From Bradyrhizobium sp. G127 (GTDB taxonomy: Bacteria; Pseudomonadota; Alphaproteobacteria; Rhizobiales; Xanthobacteraceae), in the NCBI RefSeq assembly GCF_021502575.1, contig NZ_JAKFGN010000001.1, positions 806,001 through 870,000 on the forward strand: a stretch of 64,000 nucleotides of DNA. Direction: 5' to 3'. Under the pieces are notes generated by a model that saw only the letters and a program-made list of their open reading frames with translations, was not told where the DNA came from and ran no database searches. The position numbers and the translations under genes are program-made. Below, one piece after another: positions 27,131-36,406 of the stretch. Each line of letters begins with the position of its first letter. The first letter of the stretch is position 1.

Positions 27131-28117
27131 ATGCCTGCAAATCCGCAGACTTCGTTGCCGCTGCCCGTGGCAGCGCTCGCGTGGCTCGGCCGGCAAGGCA
27201 CCCGCGCCATCGCCGCGCTGGTTTTTATCGGCATTGCCATTCCGCCGCTTGGCGCGCTGCTCAAGCCCTGGGTGACCGAGGCGGTCTTCGTTCTGCTCGT
27301 GATTTCGTTCATGCGTGTGGACGTCGCCGCCATGCGCGGGTACCTCGCGCGCCCGATGCTTGTGATAGCCGCGACGGTGTGGAGCGCGCTCATTGTGCCG
27401 CTGCTGTTCGGCATCGGCAGCGTGGTGACGGGGTTCGACAAGGCGTCGCCCGATCTGTTTCTCGGGCTGATGCTGCAAGCTGTCGCTTCCCCGATGATGG
27501 CGTCGCCCGCGCTGGTGGCGCTGATGGGGCTGGATTCGACACTGGTGCTGATCACGCTGGTGACCAGCACGGCGCTGGTGCCGCTCAGCGCGCCGCTGTT
27601 TGCCTATGTGTTCCTTGGCGGCACGTTGACACTTTCACCGCTGGCGTTAGGCGTGAAACTGTTCGCCATCCTCGCGGGAGCGATCCTCGCCGCCGCCGTG
27701 ATCCGCCGCCTTGCCGGCGTGGACGCGATCACGCGCCACAGGCAGGCGATCGACGGCTTCAATATTCTGGTGCTCTTGGTGTTCGTCAGCGCGGTGATGG
27801 GCACGGTGGGCGCGAGCTTCTGGGCCGATCCGGTCGGCGTGCTTCTCCTGACCGGACTCGCCTTTGTGATCTTCGCAATTCTGCTGGGCGCAACCGCGCT
27901 GATGTTCCGGAAAGCCGGGCAGGAGCGCGCGCTGGCGCTCGGGCTGATGGCGTCCCAGCGCAACATGGGCCTGATGCTGGCCGGGACCGACGGCGTGCTG
28001 CCGGGGCTGACCTGGCTTTATTTCGCGCTGGCTCAGTTCCCGATTTACCTGTCGCCGCAACTGCTCAAGTCGCTGGTCCGGCGGCTGCGGGAACTTCCCG
28101 GCCCTAGCCGGGGATGA
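27131..28117 (+). CDS. BASS-like integral membrane protein (probable transporter)
   Basis: The 328-residue protein has about ten membrane helices (for example LVFIGIAIPPLGALL, PLLFGIGSVV, LFLGLMLQAVASPMMASPALVALMG and RNMGLMLAG). The paired broken-helix regions with conserved Pro/Ser (ASPMMASPAL, SQRNMGLML) and the overall layout resemble the bile acid:sodium symporter / arsenite permease superfamily. The substrate is unknown. It stands alone between the DUF2852 unit and tolQ. Confidence 0.7.
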   Translation: MPANPQTSLPLPVAALAWLGRQGTRAIAALVFIGIAIPPLGALLKPWVTEAVFVLLVISFMRVDVAAMRGYLARPMLVIAATVWSALIVPLLFGIGSVVTGFDKASPDLFLGLMLQAVASPMMASPALVALMGLDSTLVLITLVTSTALVPLSAPLFAYVFLGGTLTLSPLALGVKLFAILAGAILAAAVIRRLAGVDAITRHRQAIDGFNILVLLVFVSAVMGTVGASFWADPVGVLLLTGLAFVIFAILLGATALMFRKAGQERALALGLMASQRNMGLMLAGTDGVLPGLTWLYFALAQFPIYLSPQLLKSLVRRLRELPGPSRG

Positions 28118-28450
28118 CGCTAACCGGTCGCCGCCGTGTCACAGGCCCCGGCTACCAAAGCCATATTCCGGTCTGGAAGCGCACGCGGTAACTCCGCCTT
28201 AACCATGATTAGCGTTTGGTTATATGGGCTAAAGTGGCACCGGCAGCCCTCGTTTTGACACGTTAGCAGGGGATTCAGGACCCGGCCTTGGACGGGTTCC
28301 TTGGGACAGGCCACCCCACGCGACACGAGACCGGAACGGGGCGATCGGCAGCGTCGGCGTTTTCGCTGCGGCGGTCGCTTGGCCGATGGCCGTGACCATA
28401 CGGCGGTCGCGCGTGAATTTTGGGACAATCGCCTTGAGAGGATACCGATC
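28118..28450. other. Intergenic region upstream of tolQ
   Basis: About 330 bases without a convincing gene. A TTAACCATGATTAG stretch (28199-28212) loosely resembles a CtrA site, and a TTGACA occurs at 28255-28260 without a good -10. GAGAGGA (28436-28442) is the tolQ ribosome-binding site. The tol-pal promoter should lie here but I cannot fix it. Confidence 0.4.
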
Positions 28451-29164
28451 ATGAATCCAGCAGACGTGGCGCAGTCGGCGTTGCCCTTGGCCTCCGCTGA
28501 CGTGTCGCTGATCTCGCTGTTCTGGCATGCCCATTTCGTCGTCAAAACGATCATGCTCGGACTGCTGGCCTGCTCGGTATGGGTCTGGGCCATCGCCATC
28601 GACAAGATGATCCTTTATTCGCGCACCAAAAAGGCAATGGACCGCTTCGAGCAGGCATTCTGGTCGGGTCAGTCTATTGACGAGCTGTATCGCGCGTTGG
28701 CTGCGAAGCCGACGCAATCGATGGCGGCGCTGTTCGTCGCGGCGATGCGCGAGTGGAAGCGGTCCTTTGAGAGCCATTCCCGGTCCTTCGCCGGCCTTCA
28801 GATGCGGATCGACAAGGTGATGAGCGTGTCGATCGCCCGCGAGGTCGAGCGGCTGGACCGCCGGCTGCTGGTCCTGGCGACGGTGGGATCGGCCAGCCCT
28901 TTCGTGGGCCTGTTCGGCACGGTCTGGGGCATCATGTCGAGCTTCCAGTCCATTGCAGCGTCCAAGAATACCTCGCTGGCGGTGGTGGCTCCGGGTATCG
29001 CGGAAGCCCTATTTGCCACCGCCATCGGCCTGATCGCCGCAATTCCGGCGACAATTTTCTACAATAAGTTCACCTCAGAGGTGAACCGGCAGGCCCAGCG
29101 GCTTGAGGGTTTCGCCGACGAGTTCTCGGCGATCCTGTCGCGCCAGATCGACGAGCGCGCGTGA
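28451..29164 (+). CDS. tolQ: Tol-Pal system proton channel TolQ
   Basis: TolQ (237 residues, ATG 28451) is an inner-membrane protein with three helices that forms the proton channel with TolR. Visible segments are LFWHAHFVVKTIMLGLLACSVWVWAI, then LATVGSASPFVGLFGTVWGIMSSFQ and VAPGIAEALFATAIGLIAAIPATIFYN, both characteristic of TolQ/ExbB. It energises TolA and outer-membrane constriction at division. It is followed by tolR after 37 bp. Confidence 0.97.
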   Translation: MNPADVAQSALPLASADVSLISLFWHAHFVVKTIMLGLLACSVWVWAIAIDKMILYSRTKKAMDRFEQAFWSGQSIDELYRALAAKPTQSMAALFVAAMREWKRSFESHSRSFAGLQMRIDKVMSVSIAREVERLDRRLLVLATVGSASPFVGLFGTVWGIMSSFQSIAASKNTSLAVVAPGIAEALFATAIGLIAAIPATIFYNKFTSEVNRQAQRLEGFADEFSAILSRQIDERA

Positions 29165-29201
29165 ACTGCAACTACTTGATCTCGACTTCGGGGAACCGGT
29201 T

Positions 29202-29651
29202 ATGGGCATGAACATGGGAGGCGGGTCGTCCGGCGGTCGTGGCCGTTATCGCCGCGCCAACGTCATGGCCGAGATCAACGTCACCCCGATGGTTGACGTG
29301 ATGCTGGTGCTGCTCATCATCTTCATGGTGTCGGCGCCGTTGCTCACCGTGGGCGTGCCGCTCGATCTGCCGCAGACGGCGGCCAAGAGCCTCGATCAGG
29401 ACAAGGAGCCGCTGACACTGTCCGTCCAGCTCAACGGCAAGGTCTTTCTCAACAATACCGAGATCAAGGTCGATGAACTGGTGCCGAAATTGAAGGCAAT
29501 CACCGAAGCGCGCGGCGGCATGGACGAGCGTATCTTTGTGCGCGGCGATACGAAGGTGGATTACGGTACGGTGATGCGCGTGATGGGACGTCTGTCCGCC
29601 GCAGGCTTCAAGCGCGTTGCTCTGGTGACCGAGGTCGAGCAGGGAACCTGA
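29202..29651 (+). CDS. tolR: Tol-Pal system protein TolR
   Basis: TolR (149 residues) has a Gly/Arg-rich cytoplasmic tail, one membrane helix with the essential Asp in INVTPMVDVMLVLLIIFMV, and a periplasmic domain ending RVALVTEVE. I use ATG 29202; a second ATG two codons later is possible. It overlaps closely with tolA (1 bp gap). Confidence 0.97.
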   Translation: MGMNMGGGSSGGRGRYRRANVMAEINVTPMVDVMLVLLIIFMVSAPLLTVGVPLDLPQTAAKSLDQDKEPLTLSVQLNGKVFLNNTEIKVDELVPKLKAITEARGGMDERIFVRGDTKVDYGTVMRVMGRLSAAGFKRVALVTEVEQGT

Positions 29652-29652
29652 C

Positions 29653-30591
29653 GTGAAAATCGACAAGACCATCGCAGCGTCTGTCGCTTTACATGCCCTG
29701 GTGATCGGCTGGGGCATGGTGTCGTTCTCGACCCGGGCCTTCGAGTCGCTGCCGGAGGATTCCGTCCCGGTCGATATCATTTCCGCAGATCAGTTCGCCA
29801 AGGCCATGTCCGGCATGAAAACCGGCAAGAAGGAAAATCCGAAGCCGCTGGTAGAGAAGGTCGCCGAGGCCAAGCCACCGGTGGACGACGCGGTCGGCAA
29901 GATCGACGACAAGAAGGCGCCGGTGGTCACCGAGGCTGCGCCTCCGCCGACGCCCAAGCCCGAGGAAAAGCCGGTCGAGAAGAAGCCCGATCCGCCGAAG
30001 CCTGTCGTAGAGAACAAGCCGAAGGAAGAGCAGAAACCTGCGGAGAAAAAGCCGGATCAGGCCAAGGTCGATCCGATCGCGGAAGCCTTGAAGAAGGAGG
30101 AGGCGAAGAAGCCTCCGAAGCCACAGCAGGTCAAGGCCTCGACGCCCCCACCGGACAAGCAGAAAGCCGAACGCGTGTTCGACCAGTCGAAGATCGCGGC
30201 GCTGCTCGACAAACGCGATCCGTCGCGCGCATCCATCACTGGCGCTGCGATCAACTCGCAGGCATCGCTGGGAACGGCGCGCGGGACCGCCGCCGACAAT
30301 TCGGCGACATGGGGGGCGATGTTCCGCCAACAGGTCGAGCGTTGCTGGAAGAAGCCTTATGGCGGTGTCGAGGCGCAAAAGGTCGAGGCGGTCTTCACCA
30401 TCAAGCTGAAGCGTGACGGCACGCTCGAAACCATGCCGGTGCCGCTGCCGGGCCAGTCGACTCCGTATTTCCGCGTTTATCAGGAGAGCGCGCAGCGCGC
30501 GATCATCGAGTGTCAGCCTTATAACCTGCCCGCGGCTTATTTCGACGAATGGAAATTCTTCGAGCCGGCCTTTACCGAAAAGTTTTCGTGA
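29653..30591 (+). CDS. tolA: Tol-Pal system protein TolA (TonB-like C-terminus)
   Basis: The 312-residue protein starts with GTG. It has an N-terminal membrane helix (SVALHALVIGWGMVSFS), a long Lys/Pro/Glu-rich periplasmic domain (about 65-180, with EKPVEKKPDPPKPVVENKPK-like repeats) and a C-terminal TonB/TolA domain (about 220-312) with FRQQVERCWKKPYGG and two conserved cysteines (ERCW, IIECQP). It transmits the TolQR proton-motive work to Pal and TolB. Confidence 0.94.
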   Translation: MKIDKTIAASVALHALVIGWGMVSFSTRAFESLPEDSVPVDIISADQFAKAMSGMKTGKKENPKPLVEKVAEAKPPVDDAVGKIDDKKAPVVTEAAPPPTPKPEEKPVEKKPDPPKPVVENKPKEEQKPAEKKPDQAKVDPIAEALKKEEAKKPPKPQQVKASTPPPDKQKAERVFDQSKIAALLDKRDPSRASITGAAINSQASLGTARGTAADNSATWGAMFRQQVERCWKKPYGGVEAQKVEAVFTIKLKRDGTLETMPVPLPGQSTPYFRVYQESAQRAIIECQPYNLPAAYFDEWKFFEPAFTEKFS

Positions 30592-30725
30592 CGGCGTGAT
30601 CCCGAAAAGCGGAAACCGGCTTTTGGATGGGATCCTGCCCTGCATACTAGAAACGGCGTCATCGCCAGAATGAAGTTTGGATGAGCATGCGAGATCACGA
30701 CGAGTTGCAGGCCCGGTTGCTGGCG

Positions 30726-32063
30726 ATGAGCGCGACGACCAATCTGAAATTTTCTCGCCGGCAGGTGATGTCGGGAGCGGCCGCCGCCGGACTGCTGCTG
30801 GCGACACCCGTCAGCAAAGCCTTGGCGCAGGCGCGCGTGACCGTCACCGAAGGCAATTTCCAGCCGATCCCGATCGCTATCCCGAATTTCGTTCCCGGCA
30901 CGCAAGGCGACGGCGAGGTGGCTGCCGGCATCGCGCAAGTCATCACCAACAATCTGCGGCGCAGCGGACTGTTCGCGCCAATCGATCAGGCGGCCTTCAT
31001 CGAGCGCATTTCCAATATCGACGTGCCGCCGCAGTTCGCGAACTGGCGGCAGATCAACGCCCAGGCGCTTGTGACCGGCCGCGCCACCCGGCAGGGCGAC
31101 GGCCGCCTCAAGGCCGAGTTTCGCCTTTGGGACGTGCCCCAGGCGCAGCAGTTGACGGGCCAGCAGTATTTCACCTCGCCGGAATCGTGGCGGCGCATCG
31201 CGCACATCATCTCAGACCAAATCTATGAGCGCCTCACCGGGGAAAAAGGCTATTTCGACAGCCGCGTGGTATTCGTCGACGAGACCGGTCCGAAGGAACG
31301 CCGCGTGAAGCGGCTCGCGATGATGGATCAGGACGGCGCCAATGTGCGCTACCTGACGCGCGGCGCGGACCTCGTCATCACGCCGCGGTTCTCGCCATCC
31401 ACGCAGGAAATCACCTACATGGAATATGGTCAGGGCGATCCGCGGGTCTATCTGTTCAATGTTGAGACCGGGCAGCGTGAGATCGTCGGCAATTTCCCCG
31501 GCATGTCGTTTTCGCCGCGGTTCTCGCCCGATGGACAGCGTATCATCATGAGCTTGCAGCAGGGCGGCAACTCGAACCTGTTCGTGATGGACCTGCGCTC
31601 GAAGTCGACCACGCGTCTCACGGATACGCCGGCCATCGACACCTCGCCGTCCTATGCGCCGGATGGCGGCCGGATCTGTTTCGAATCCGATCGTGGCGGC
31701 AAGCCGCAGATCTACGTGATGGGCGCGGGCGGCGGCGCGGCGCAGCGCATCTCGTTCGGCGAAGGCAGCTATTCGACTCCGGTCTGGTCGCCACGTGGCG
31801 ACTACATCGCCTTCACCAAGCAGGGCGGCGGACAGTTCGCCATCGGCATCATGAAGCCGGACGGCTCGGGCGAGCGCATTCTCACTTCAGGCTTCCACAA
31901 TGAAGGGCCGACCTTCGCGCCGAACGGTCGCGTCGTGATGTTTTTCCGCGAGGGGGGAGGCGGACCGTCGCTGTTCACGGTGGATATTTCCGGCCGCAAT
32001 GAACAGAAGGTGCCGACGCCGGGCTTTGCCTCCGATCCGGCGTGGTCGCCGCTGCTATCGTAA
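30726..32063 (+). CDS. tolB: Tol-Pal system beta-propeller protein TolB
   Basis: From ATG 30726 the protein has 445 residues; ATGs at 30681 and 30687 are alternatives. The N-terminal signal [20 protein letters not shown] with SRRQVM before the hydrophobic core looks like a twin-arginine (Tat) signal, ending at AQA. The mature part has the TolB N-domain (about 40-160) and a six-bladed WD40-like propeller with repeated [25 protein letters not shown] and [12 protein letters not shown]. It works in the periplasm with Pal and TolA. Confidence 0.95.
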   Translation: MSATTNLKFSRRQVMSGAAAAGLLLATPVSKALAQARVTVTEGNFQPIPIAIPNFVPGTQGDGEVAAGIAQVITNNLRRSGLFAPIDQAAFIERISNIDVPPQFANWRQINAQALVTGRATRQGDGRLKAEFRLWDVPQAQQLTGQQYFTSPESWRRIAHIISDQIYERLTGEKGYFDSRVVFVDETGPKERRVKRLAMMDQDGANVRYLTRGADLVITPRFSPSTQEITYMEYGQGDPRVYLFNVETGQREIVGNFPGMSFSPRFSPDGQRIIMSLQQGGNSNLFVMDLRSKSTTRLTDTPAIDTSPSYAPDGGRICFESDRGGKPQIYVMGAGGGAAQRISFGEGSYSTPVWSPRGDYIAFTKQGGGQFAIGIMKPDGSGERILTSGFHNEGPTFAPNGRVVMFFREGGGGPSLFTVDISGRNEQKVPTPGFASDPAWSPLLS

Positions 32064-32244
32064 ACGAGACGTTAGCGGCGGTTCTGCACCAGTAGCGTAC
32101 CCGGCAATCCTTACCTAGCGTGCTGAATTCACGGGCATATTTTCTGCCGTCATGAGCGGGTCAAGGAATCGTTAACGATGTTCGCTCAGAAAGACTTCAT
32201 CAGCGGCGGGTAATGCTGGGCGTCCAAAGGACGTGCGCGCGCCC

Positions 32245-34569
32245 ATGCAATTGCTTCATCGGAAGAAGAGCCAAAACGAAGAGACTCTGTCGCCGTCGAT
32301 CTACGCGGCGCTGGTCGATTCGATGTGCCAGAATTCCTTCGCGATGCTGTTCGGGGCCATCTGTGCGGCTGCCGCGGCTTTGATGACGGCGCTCAAGACC
32401 GGCTACGCTCCGATCTGGCCGTGCGCGCTTTTGATCATCACCATCGGTATCGCGCGCGCGATCCAGATGCGCAAATACGAGAAGCGCACCACGGTTCTCA
32501 CCCCCGAACAGGCTGCCGATTTCGAGCCGCGTTACATGGTCGGCGCGATGCTTTACGCCGGGGTGCTCGGTCTCTGGTGCGCGCTGGTGCTGCTCGGCAC
32601 CGACGATCCGATCGCCCACATGCTCTGCACGACGGTGACCATCGCCTATACCGGCGGCGGTGCCGCGCGCAACTACGGCCGTCCGCGCATTGTCCAGCTT
32701 CACATCCTGCTGTCCTGCGGGCCGATGTCTGTGGCGCTCGCCGTGCACGGCGATCCCTACCATCTCGGGCTGGCGGGACTGCTGGTGCTGTTCTTTTTCG
32801 GGTTGAAGGACATCAACCTGAGCCTGCATTCGATTTTCGTCAAAGCGCTGCTTGCCAACGAGCGCGAGGCGTCGATCGCCGCGCAGTTCGATACCGCGCT
32901 GAACAACATGCCCAACGGCCTCTACATGATCAACCCGGATGGCAACATCGTGGTGGTCAATCGGGCCTTCACCGACATGATGAAACTGAACAGGGATTTG
33001 ACTCACGGCGATGTGACGGTTCGCGATATCGTATCGGATGCGGTTGCGGCGAACACGCTTTCGGTGGCGAGCGGCAAGACCATCATGGCGGAAGTCGAGG
33101 CATCGCGCGCCGGGGAGATCGTCACGATCGACGCGAGCGGTTCCGGCGAGCGCGCGTTGTCCTGGACCTTCCAACCGATGGAGGGCGGCGGCACCGTCGT
33201 TCTGGTGGACGACATCACCGAGCGCCGCAACGCTGAGGCCAAGATCAGCCATATGGCGCGCGTCGACGAACTGACGGGACTGCCCAATCGCGTCAGCTTC
33301 CGCGATGAGATCGAGAAGCTGCTGGCAGCGCCGTTTGGCGACGCGCCGCTGTCGGCATTGCTCTTCATCGATCTCGATCAGTTCAAGCAGGTCAACGATA
33401 CGCTCGGCCATCCCAGCGGCGACAAGCTGCTTTGCGCGGTCACGGCGCGGCTGCGCCGGTTGCTGCGTCCGCAGGATTTTGTCGCGCGCTTCGGCGGCGA
33501 CGAATTCATCGTGTTCCAGCGCGGGATCCATTCCGCCGAGGATGCCGCCTCTCTGGCGCGCCGGATTGTCGATCGCCTAAGCGAACGCTACGAGATCGAT
33601 CAGCATCTGGTCGAGATCGGCGCCAGCATCGGCATCGCTCTCACCTCGCCAAACGTCTCTGTCGACGTCCTGCTGAAGAATGCCGACATGGCGCTTTATC
33701 GCGCCAAGGCCGACGGCCGCGGCACTTTCTGCTTCTTCCGAGAGGAAATGGCGCACACCGTCGAAGCGCGGCGCGTGCTCGAACTCGATCTGCGCCATGC
33801 GCTCGCGCATGAGGAATTCGAATTGTACTACCAACCGCTGGTCAATCTGAAGTCGGGACGGATTTCGACTTGCGAAGCGCTGCTGCGCTGGAATCATCCG
33901 ACGCGCGGATCGGTATCGCCGGCCGACATCATTCCGGTCGTCGAAGACATGGGTCTCGTTGTCGACCTGGGGCGCTGGATTCTGCGCAAGGCCTGCATGG
34001 AATGCATGAAATGGCCGGAGGCGGTCAGCGTTGCGGTGAATTTCTCGCCGCAGCAATTCCATCAGCGCGACGTCATGACCGAAGTCCGCTACGCGCTTGA
34101 AGTGTCGGGTCTGCCCGCGAACCGGCTGGAAATCGAGATCACCGAATCCTCGCTGTTACGCAACACGCAGTGGACGCTCGACGTGCTGGCACAACTGCGC
34201 GAGGCGGGCGTCCGCATCTCGCTCGACGATTTCGGCACCGGCTATTCGAGCCTGAGCTATCTCCACAACTTCCCGCTTCAGAAGGTGAAGATCGATCGCT
34301 CCTTCCTTGAAGATATCAACACCCAGCGGCCGCTGACGCTGCTGCGCGGCGTCGCGCGCCTGAGCGCCGACCTCGGCATGACCGTCGTCGTCGAAGGTAT
34401 CGAGACCAACGAGCAACTCGAACTGATTAGCGCCGAAGGGACGATCACCGAAGCGCAAGGCTATCTGTTCAGCCGGCCCGTTCCGGCGACGCGTGTGCGC
34501 GAACTGCTGAAAGCCTCGCACGCGTCCGCCACGAAGACCGTTGTGCCCCTCCGTCAGACGCAGCGCTAA
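32245..34569 (+). CDS. Membrane GGDEF-EAL protein (diguanylate cyclase / phosphodiesterase) with PAS domain
   Basis: About 774 residues from ATG 32245 (GTG 32233 is an alternative). It has 4-6 N-terminal membrane helices (about 25-200), a PAS-like domain (FDTALNNMPNGLYMINPDGNIVVVNRAF), a GGDEF domain with intact FGGDEF and an EAL domain with intact CEALLRW, NFSPQQF and DDFGTGYSS. Both active sites look complete, so it may make and break c-di-GMP. It lies between tolB and pal, separating the tol-pal genes, and could link c-di-GMP to envelope or division status; that is inference. Confidence 0.94.
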   Translation: MQLLHRKKSQNEETLSPSIYAALVDSMCQNSFAMLFGAICAAAAALMTALKTGYAPIWPCALLIITIGIARAIQMRKYEKRTTVLTPEQAADFEPRYMVGAMLYAGVLGLWCALVLLGTDDPIAHMLCTTVTIAYTGGGAARNYGRPRIVQLHILLSCGPMSVALAVHGDPYHLGLAGLLVLFFFGLKDINLSLHSIFVKALLANEREASIAAQFDTALNNMPNGLYMINPDGNIVVVNRAFTDMMKLNRDLTHGDVTVRDIVSDAVAANTLSVASGKTIMAEVEASRAGEIVTIDASGSGERALSWTFQPMEGGGTVVLVDDITERRNAEAKISHMARVDELTGLPNRVSFRDEIEKLLAAPFGDAPLSALLFIDLDQFKQVNDTLGHPSGDKLLCAVTARLRRLLRPQDFVARFGGDEFIVFQRGIHSAEDAASLARRIVDRLSERYEIDQHLVEIGASIGIALTSPNVSVDVLLKNADMALYRAKADGRGTFCFFREEMAHTVEARRVLELDLRHALAHEEFELYYQPLVNLKSGRISTCEALLRWNHPTRGSVSPADIIPVVEDMGLVVDLGRWILRKACMECMKWPEAVSVAVNFSPQQFHQRDVMTEVRYALEVSGLPANRLEIEITESSLLRNTQWTLDVLAQLREAGVRISLDDFGTGYSSLSYLHNFPLQKVKIDRSFLEDINTQRPLTLLRGVARLSADLGMTVVVEGIETNEQLELISAEGTITEAQGYLFSRPVPATRVRELLKASHASATKTVVPLRQTQR

Positions 34570-34691
34570 GGCGCGCGCCGCCGATAGCCCACCTTCAAAT
34601 TCAGGCAACGCTGCCATGCTTCCGATGTGGAAGAATATTGCAGATTCGGCATCGGGGTTAAGGTTAATTCCGGCTACACTTTGCTCTGGGG

Positions 34692-34707
34692 TTAAGAAAC
34701 CATTAAC
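34692..34707. promoter_or_regulatory. Candidate CtrA-binding site upstream of the FeeM-like gene
   Basis: TTAA-GAAACCA-TTAAC (34692-34707) matches the CtrA consensus TTAA-N7-TTAAC exactly. Further TTAA half-sites lie at 34658-34661 and 34664-34667. It is 47 bp before the ATG. CtrA binding is inferred from consensus only. Confidence 0.6.
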
Positions 34708-34753
34708 CTCTAAAATAGTGGCGCAGGCGTTTCCGGTCGGTCGGAGCAGCAAT

Positions 34754-35500
34754 ATGATCTCAGCAGTGCAAACGTCCGGTCGTTCGTCCGAACGCAGCAG
34801 ATTTCCTCTCGATGCGGTGGACTACAGGCTGGCTGAAACGCCTGCTGACCGGGAAGAAATCTACCGGTTGCGCTATCGCGCATATCGTGAAGAGGGAGCT
34901 GTCGCCCCAAACCCGAGCGAAATGGTCCACGACCGCTATGACGACATGCCGAACTCCTGGGTCTTCGGAGTTTATTTCGACGGGGTGCTGATGAGTTCGC
35001 TCCGCATCACGGTGGCTTCGCCGGAGATGCCGGATTGTCCGTCGCTCGATGTGTTTCCGGACTTGATCAGGCCTCAACTCGCCGAGGGCAAGGTTCTGGT
35101 GGACCCGACGCGCTTCGTCGCAGACCCGGATCGCGAGACGCGTTTTCCCGAACTGCCTTACATGACGCTTCGGCTCGCTTATGTTGCCTGCGAATACTTC
35201 GAAGCCGATGTCGGACTTGCGAGCGTTCGTTCGGAGCATCAGGCGTTCTACCGCCGGGTATTTCTGCACAAGCCGATCAGCGGGCCTCGTGAATATCCCG
35301 GGCTGATTAAGCCAATTTGCCTGATGGCGGTGGATTATCCCGCGATGCGCGATCGGGTGTTCGAGCGCTATCCGTATTTCCGCTCCAGCTTCTTCGAGCG
35401 CCGCAAACTGTTCGAGCGAAGCCAGCAGCAGCCGGACTCAACCGTCGTGACCCTGCCGGAGTTTCCGTTCAAGAACGCAACTATCGCCCCGCGGTCCTGA
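34754..35500 (+). CDS. FeeM-like N-acyl amino acid synthase-type GNAT protein
   Basis: The 248-residue protein has YRLAETPADREEIYRLRYRAYREEGA at the start and the segments VFGVYFDGVLMSSLRITV, KVLVDPTRFVAD and YMTLRLAYVACEYFEADVGLASVRSEHQAFYRRVF, the pattern of the FeeM / PEP-CTERM-associated acyltransferase group, a LuxI-like fold. FeeM makes long-chain N-acyl tyrosines from acyl-ACP; whether this protein does is unknown. It follows the GGDEF-EAL gene, has a CtrA-type box upstream and a terminator after it. Confidence 0.75.
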   Translation: MISAVQTSGRSSERSRFPLDAVDYRLAETPADREEIYRLRYRAYREEGAVAPNPSEMVHDRYDDMPNSWVFGVYFDGVLMSSLRITVASPEMPDCPSLDVFPDLIRPQLAEGKVLVDPTRFVADPDRETRFPELPYMTLRLAYVACEYFEADVGLASVRSEHQAFYRRVFLHKPISGPREYPGLIKPICLMAVDYPAMRDRVFERYPYFRSSFFERRKLFERSQQQPDSTVVTLPEFPFKNATIAPRS

Positions 35501-35551
35501 GGCGAGTCCCGCCGGGCGGCGGGTGGGCGATACAGAATTTTCCTCAAAATG

Positions 35552-35582
35552 AAGGGCTCCAGCCAGCTGCGGGGCCCTTTTT
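35552..35582 (+). terminator. Terminator after the FeeM-like gene
   Basis: AAGGGCTCC pairs imperfectly with GGGGCCCTT around an AGCCAGCTGC loop, followed by TTTTT. It separates the acyltransferase from pal, which must then have its own promoter. Confidence 0.75.
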
Positions 35583-35762
35583 GCTTGGCACATTCACCAT
35601 CGCGCCATATTCATACCGCATTAACCATTCGTGCGTGTTTTACCCGATGGTCAGCATTTGAGGGGGTTCGGCAACGCCTCATCAAGGTTGACGGAACGTT
35701 CGTTTAACCAAGCCGCTGTAGACCGGGTGCTGTCCTTAAAACCAGAGCGTGGAGGCTCCGGA

Positions 35763-36254
35763 ATGAAACATCAAATGCGTATCCTCCAGGGATTGAAGCT
35801 GGCAGCGGTCTTGGCCGTGGCACTTTCGATGGGTGCCTGCGCCAACAAGACCGGAGTCGGCGGCGACGCCATGGCGAGCGCGGCCGTACCGGGCAGCCAG
35901 CAGGATTTCGTCGTGAATGTCGGCGACCGCGTGTTCTTCGAGAGCGACCAGACCGAGCTGTCGCCCCAGGCGATCGCCACCCTCGACAAGCAGGCGCAGT
36001 GGCTGCAGCAATACAACCGCTATTCCTTCACGATCGAAGGCCACGCCGACGAGCGCGGCACCCGGGAATACAACATCGCTTTGGGTGCCAAGCGCGCGCA
36101 GTCGGTGCGCAGTTTCCTCGCATCGCGCGGCATCGATTCGGGCCGCATGCGCACGATCTCCTACGGCAAGGAACGTCCGGTCGCGGTGTGCAATGACATC
36201 TCGTGCTGGTCGCAGAACCGCCGTGCGGTGACGGTGCTGAACGCCAGTTCGTAA
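35763..36254 (+). CDS. pal: Peptidoglycan-associated lipoprotein Pal
   Basis: Pal (163 residues) has a lipoprotein signal ending ALSMGAC and an OmpA domain with FFESDQTELSPQA, IEGHADERGTREYNIALGAKRA and the C-terminal SQNRRAV. It is anchored in the outer membrane, binds peptidoglycan and interacts with TolB and TolA. The cysteine-rich VCNDISCW region is typical of alphaproteobacterial Pal. Confidence 0.96.
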   Translation: MKHQMRILQGLKLAAVLAVALSMGACANKTGVGGDAMASAAVPGSQQDFVVNVGDRVFFESDQTELSPQAIATLDKQAQWLQQYNRYSFTIEGHADERGTREYNIALGAKRAQSVRSFLASRGIDSGRMRTISYGKERPVAVCNDISCWSQNRRAVTVLNASS

Positions 36255-36275
36255 GGCTTTAATCGAGAGCTTTGG

Positions 36276-36306
36276 AAACGGCGTCTTCGGGCGCCGTTTT
36301 TGTTTT
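36276..36306 (+). terminator. Rho-independent terminator after pal
   Basis: AAACGGCG (36276-36283) and CGCCGTTT (36292-36299) form a perfect 8-bp stem, followed by a run of Ts (TTTTTGTTTT). Confidence 0.88.
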
Positions 36307-36406
36307 GGTGCTTATTTTCAAGCTGTCGGAAGCCATATTTTTGGCGTACTGAACCGGTCAGTCTTGGTCGCTTTGAAAGCGATGCCCCTTTTTCTCTTGG
36401 GTCAAA

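Noticed and set aside
28199-28212. CtrA-type site upstream of tolQ
   Set aside because: TTAACCATGATTAG departs from TTAA-N7-TTAAC in spacing and last half-site.
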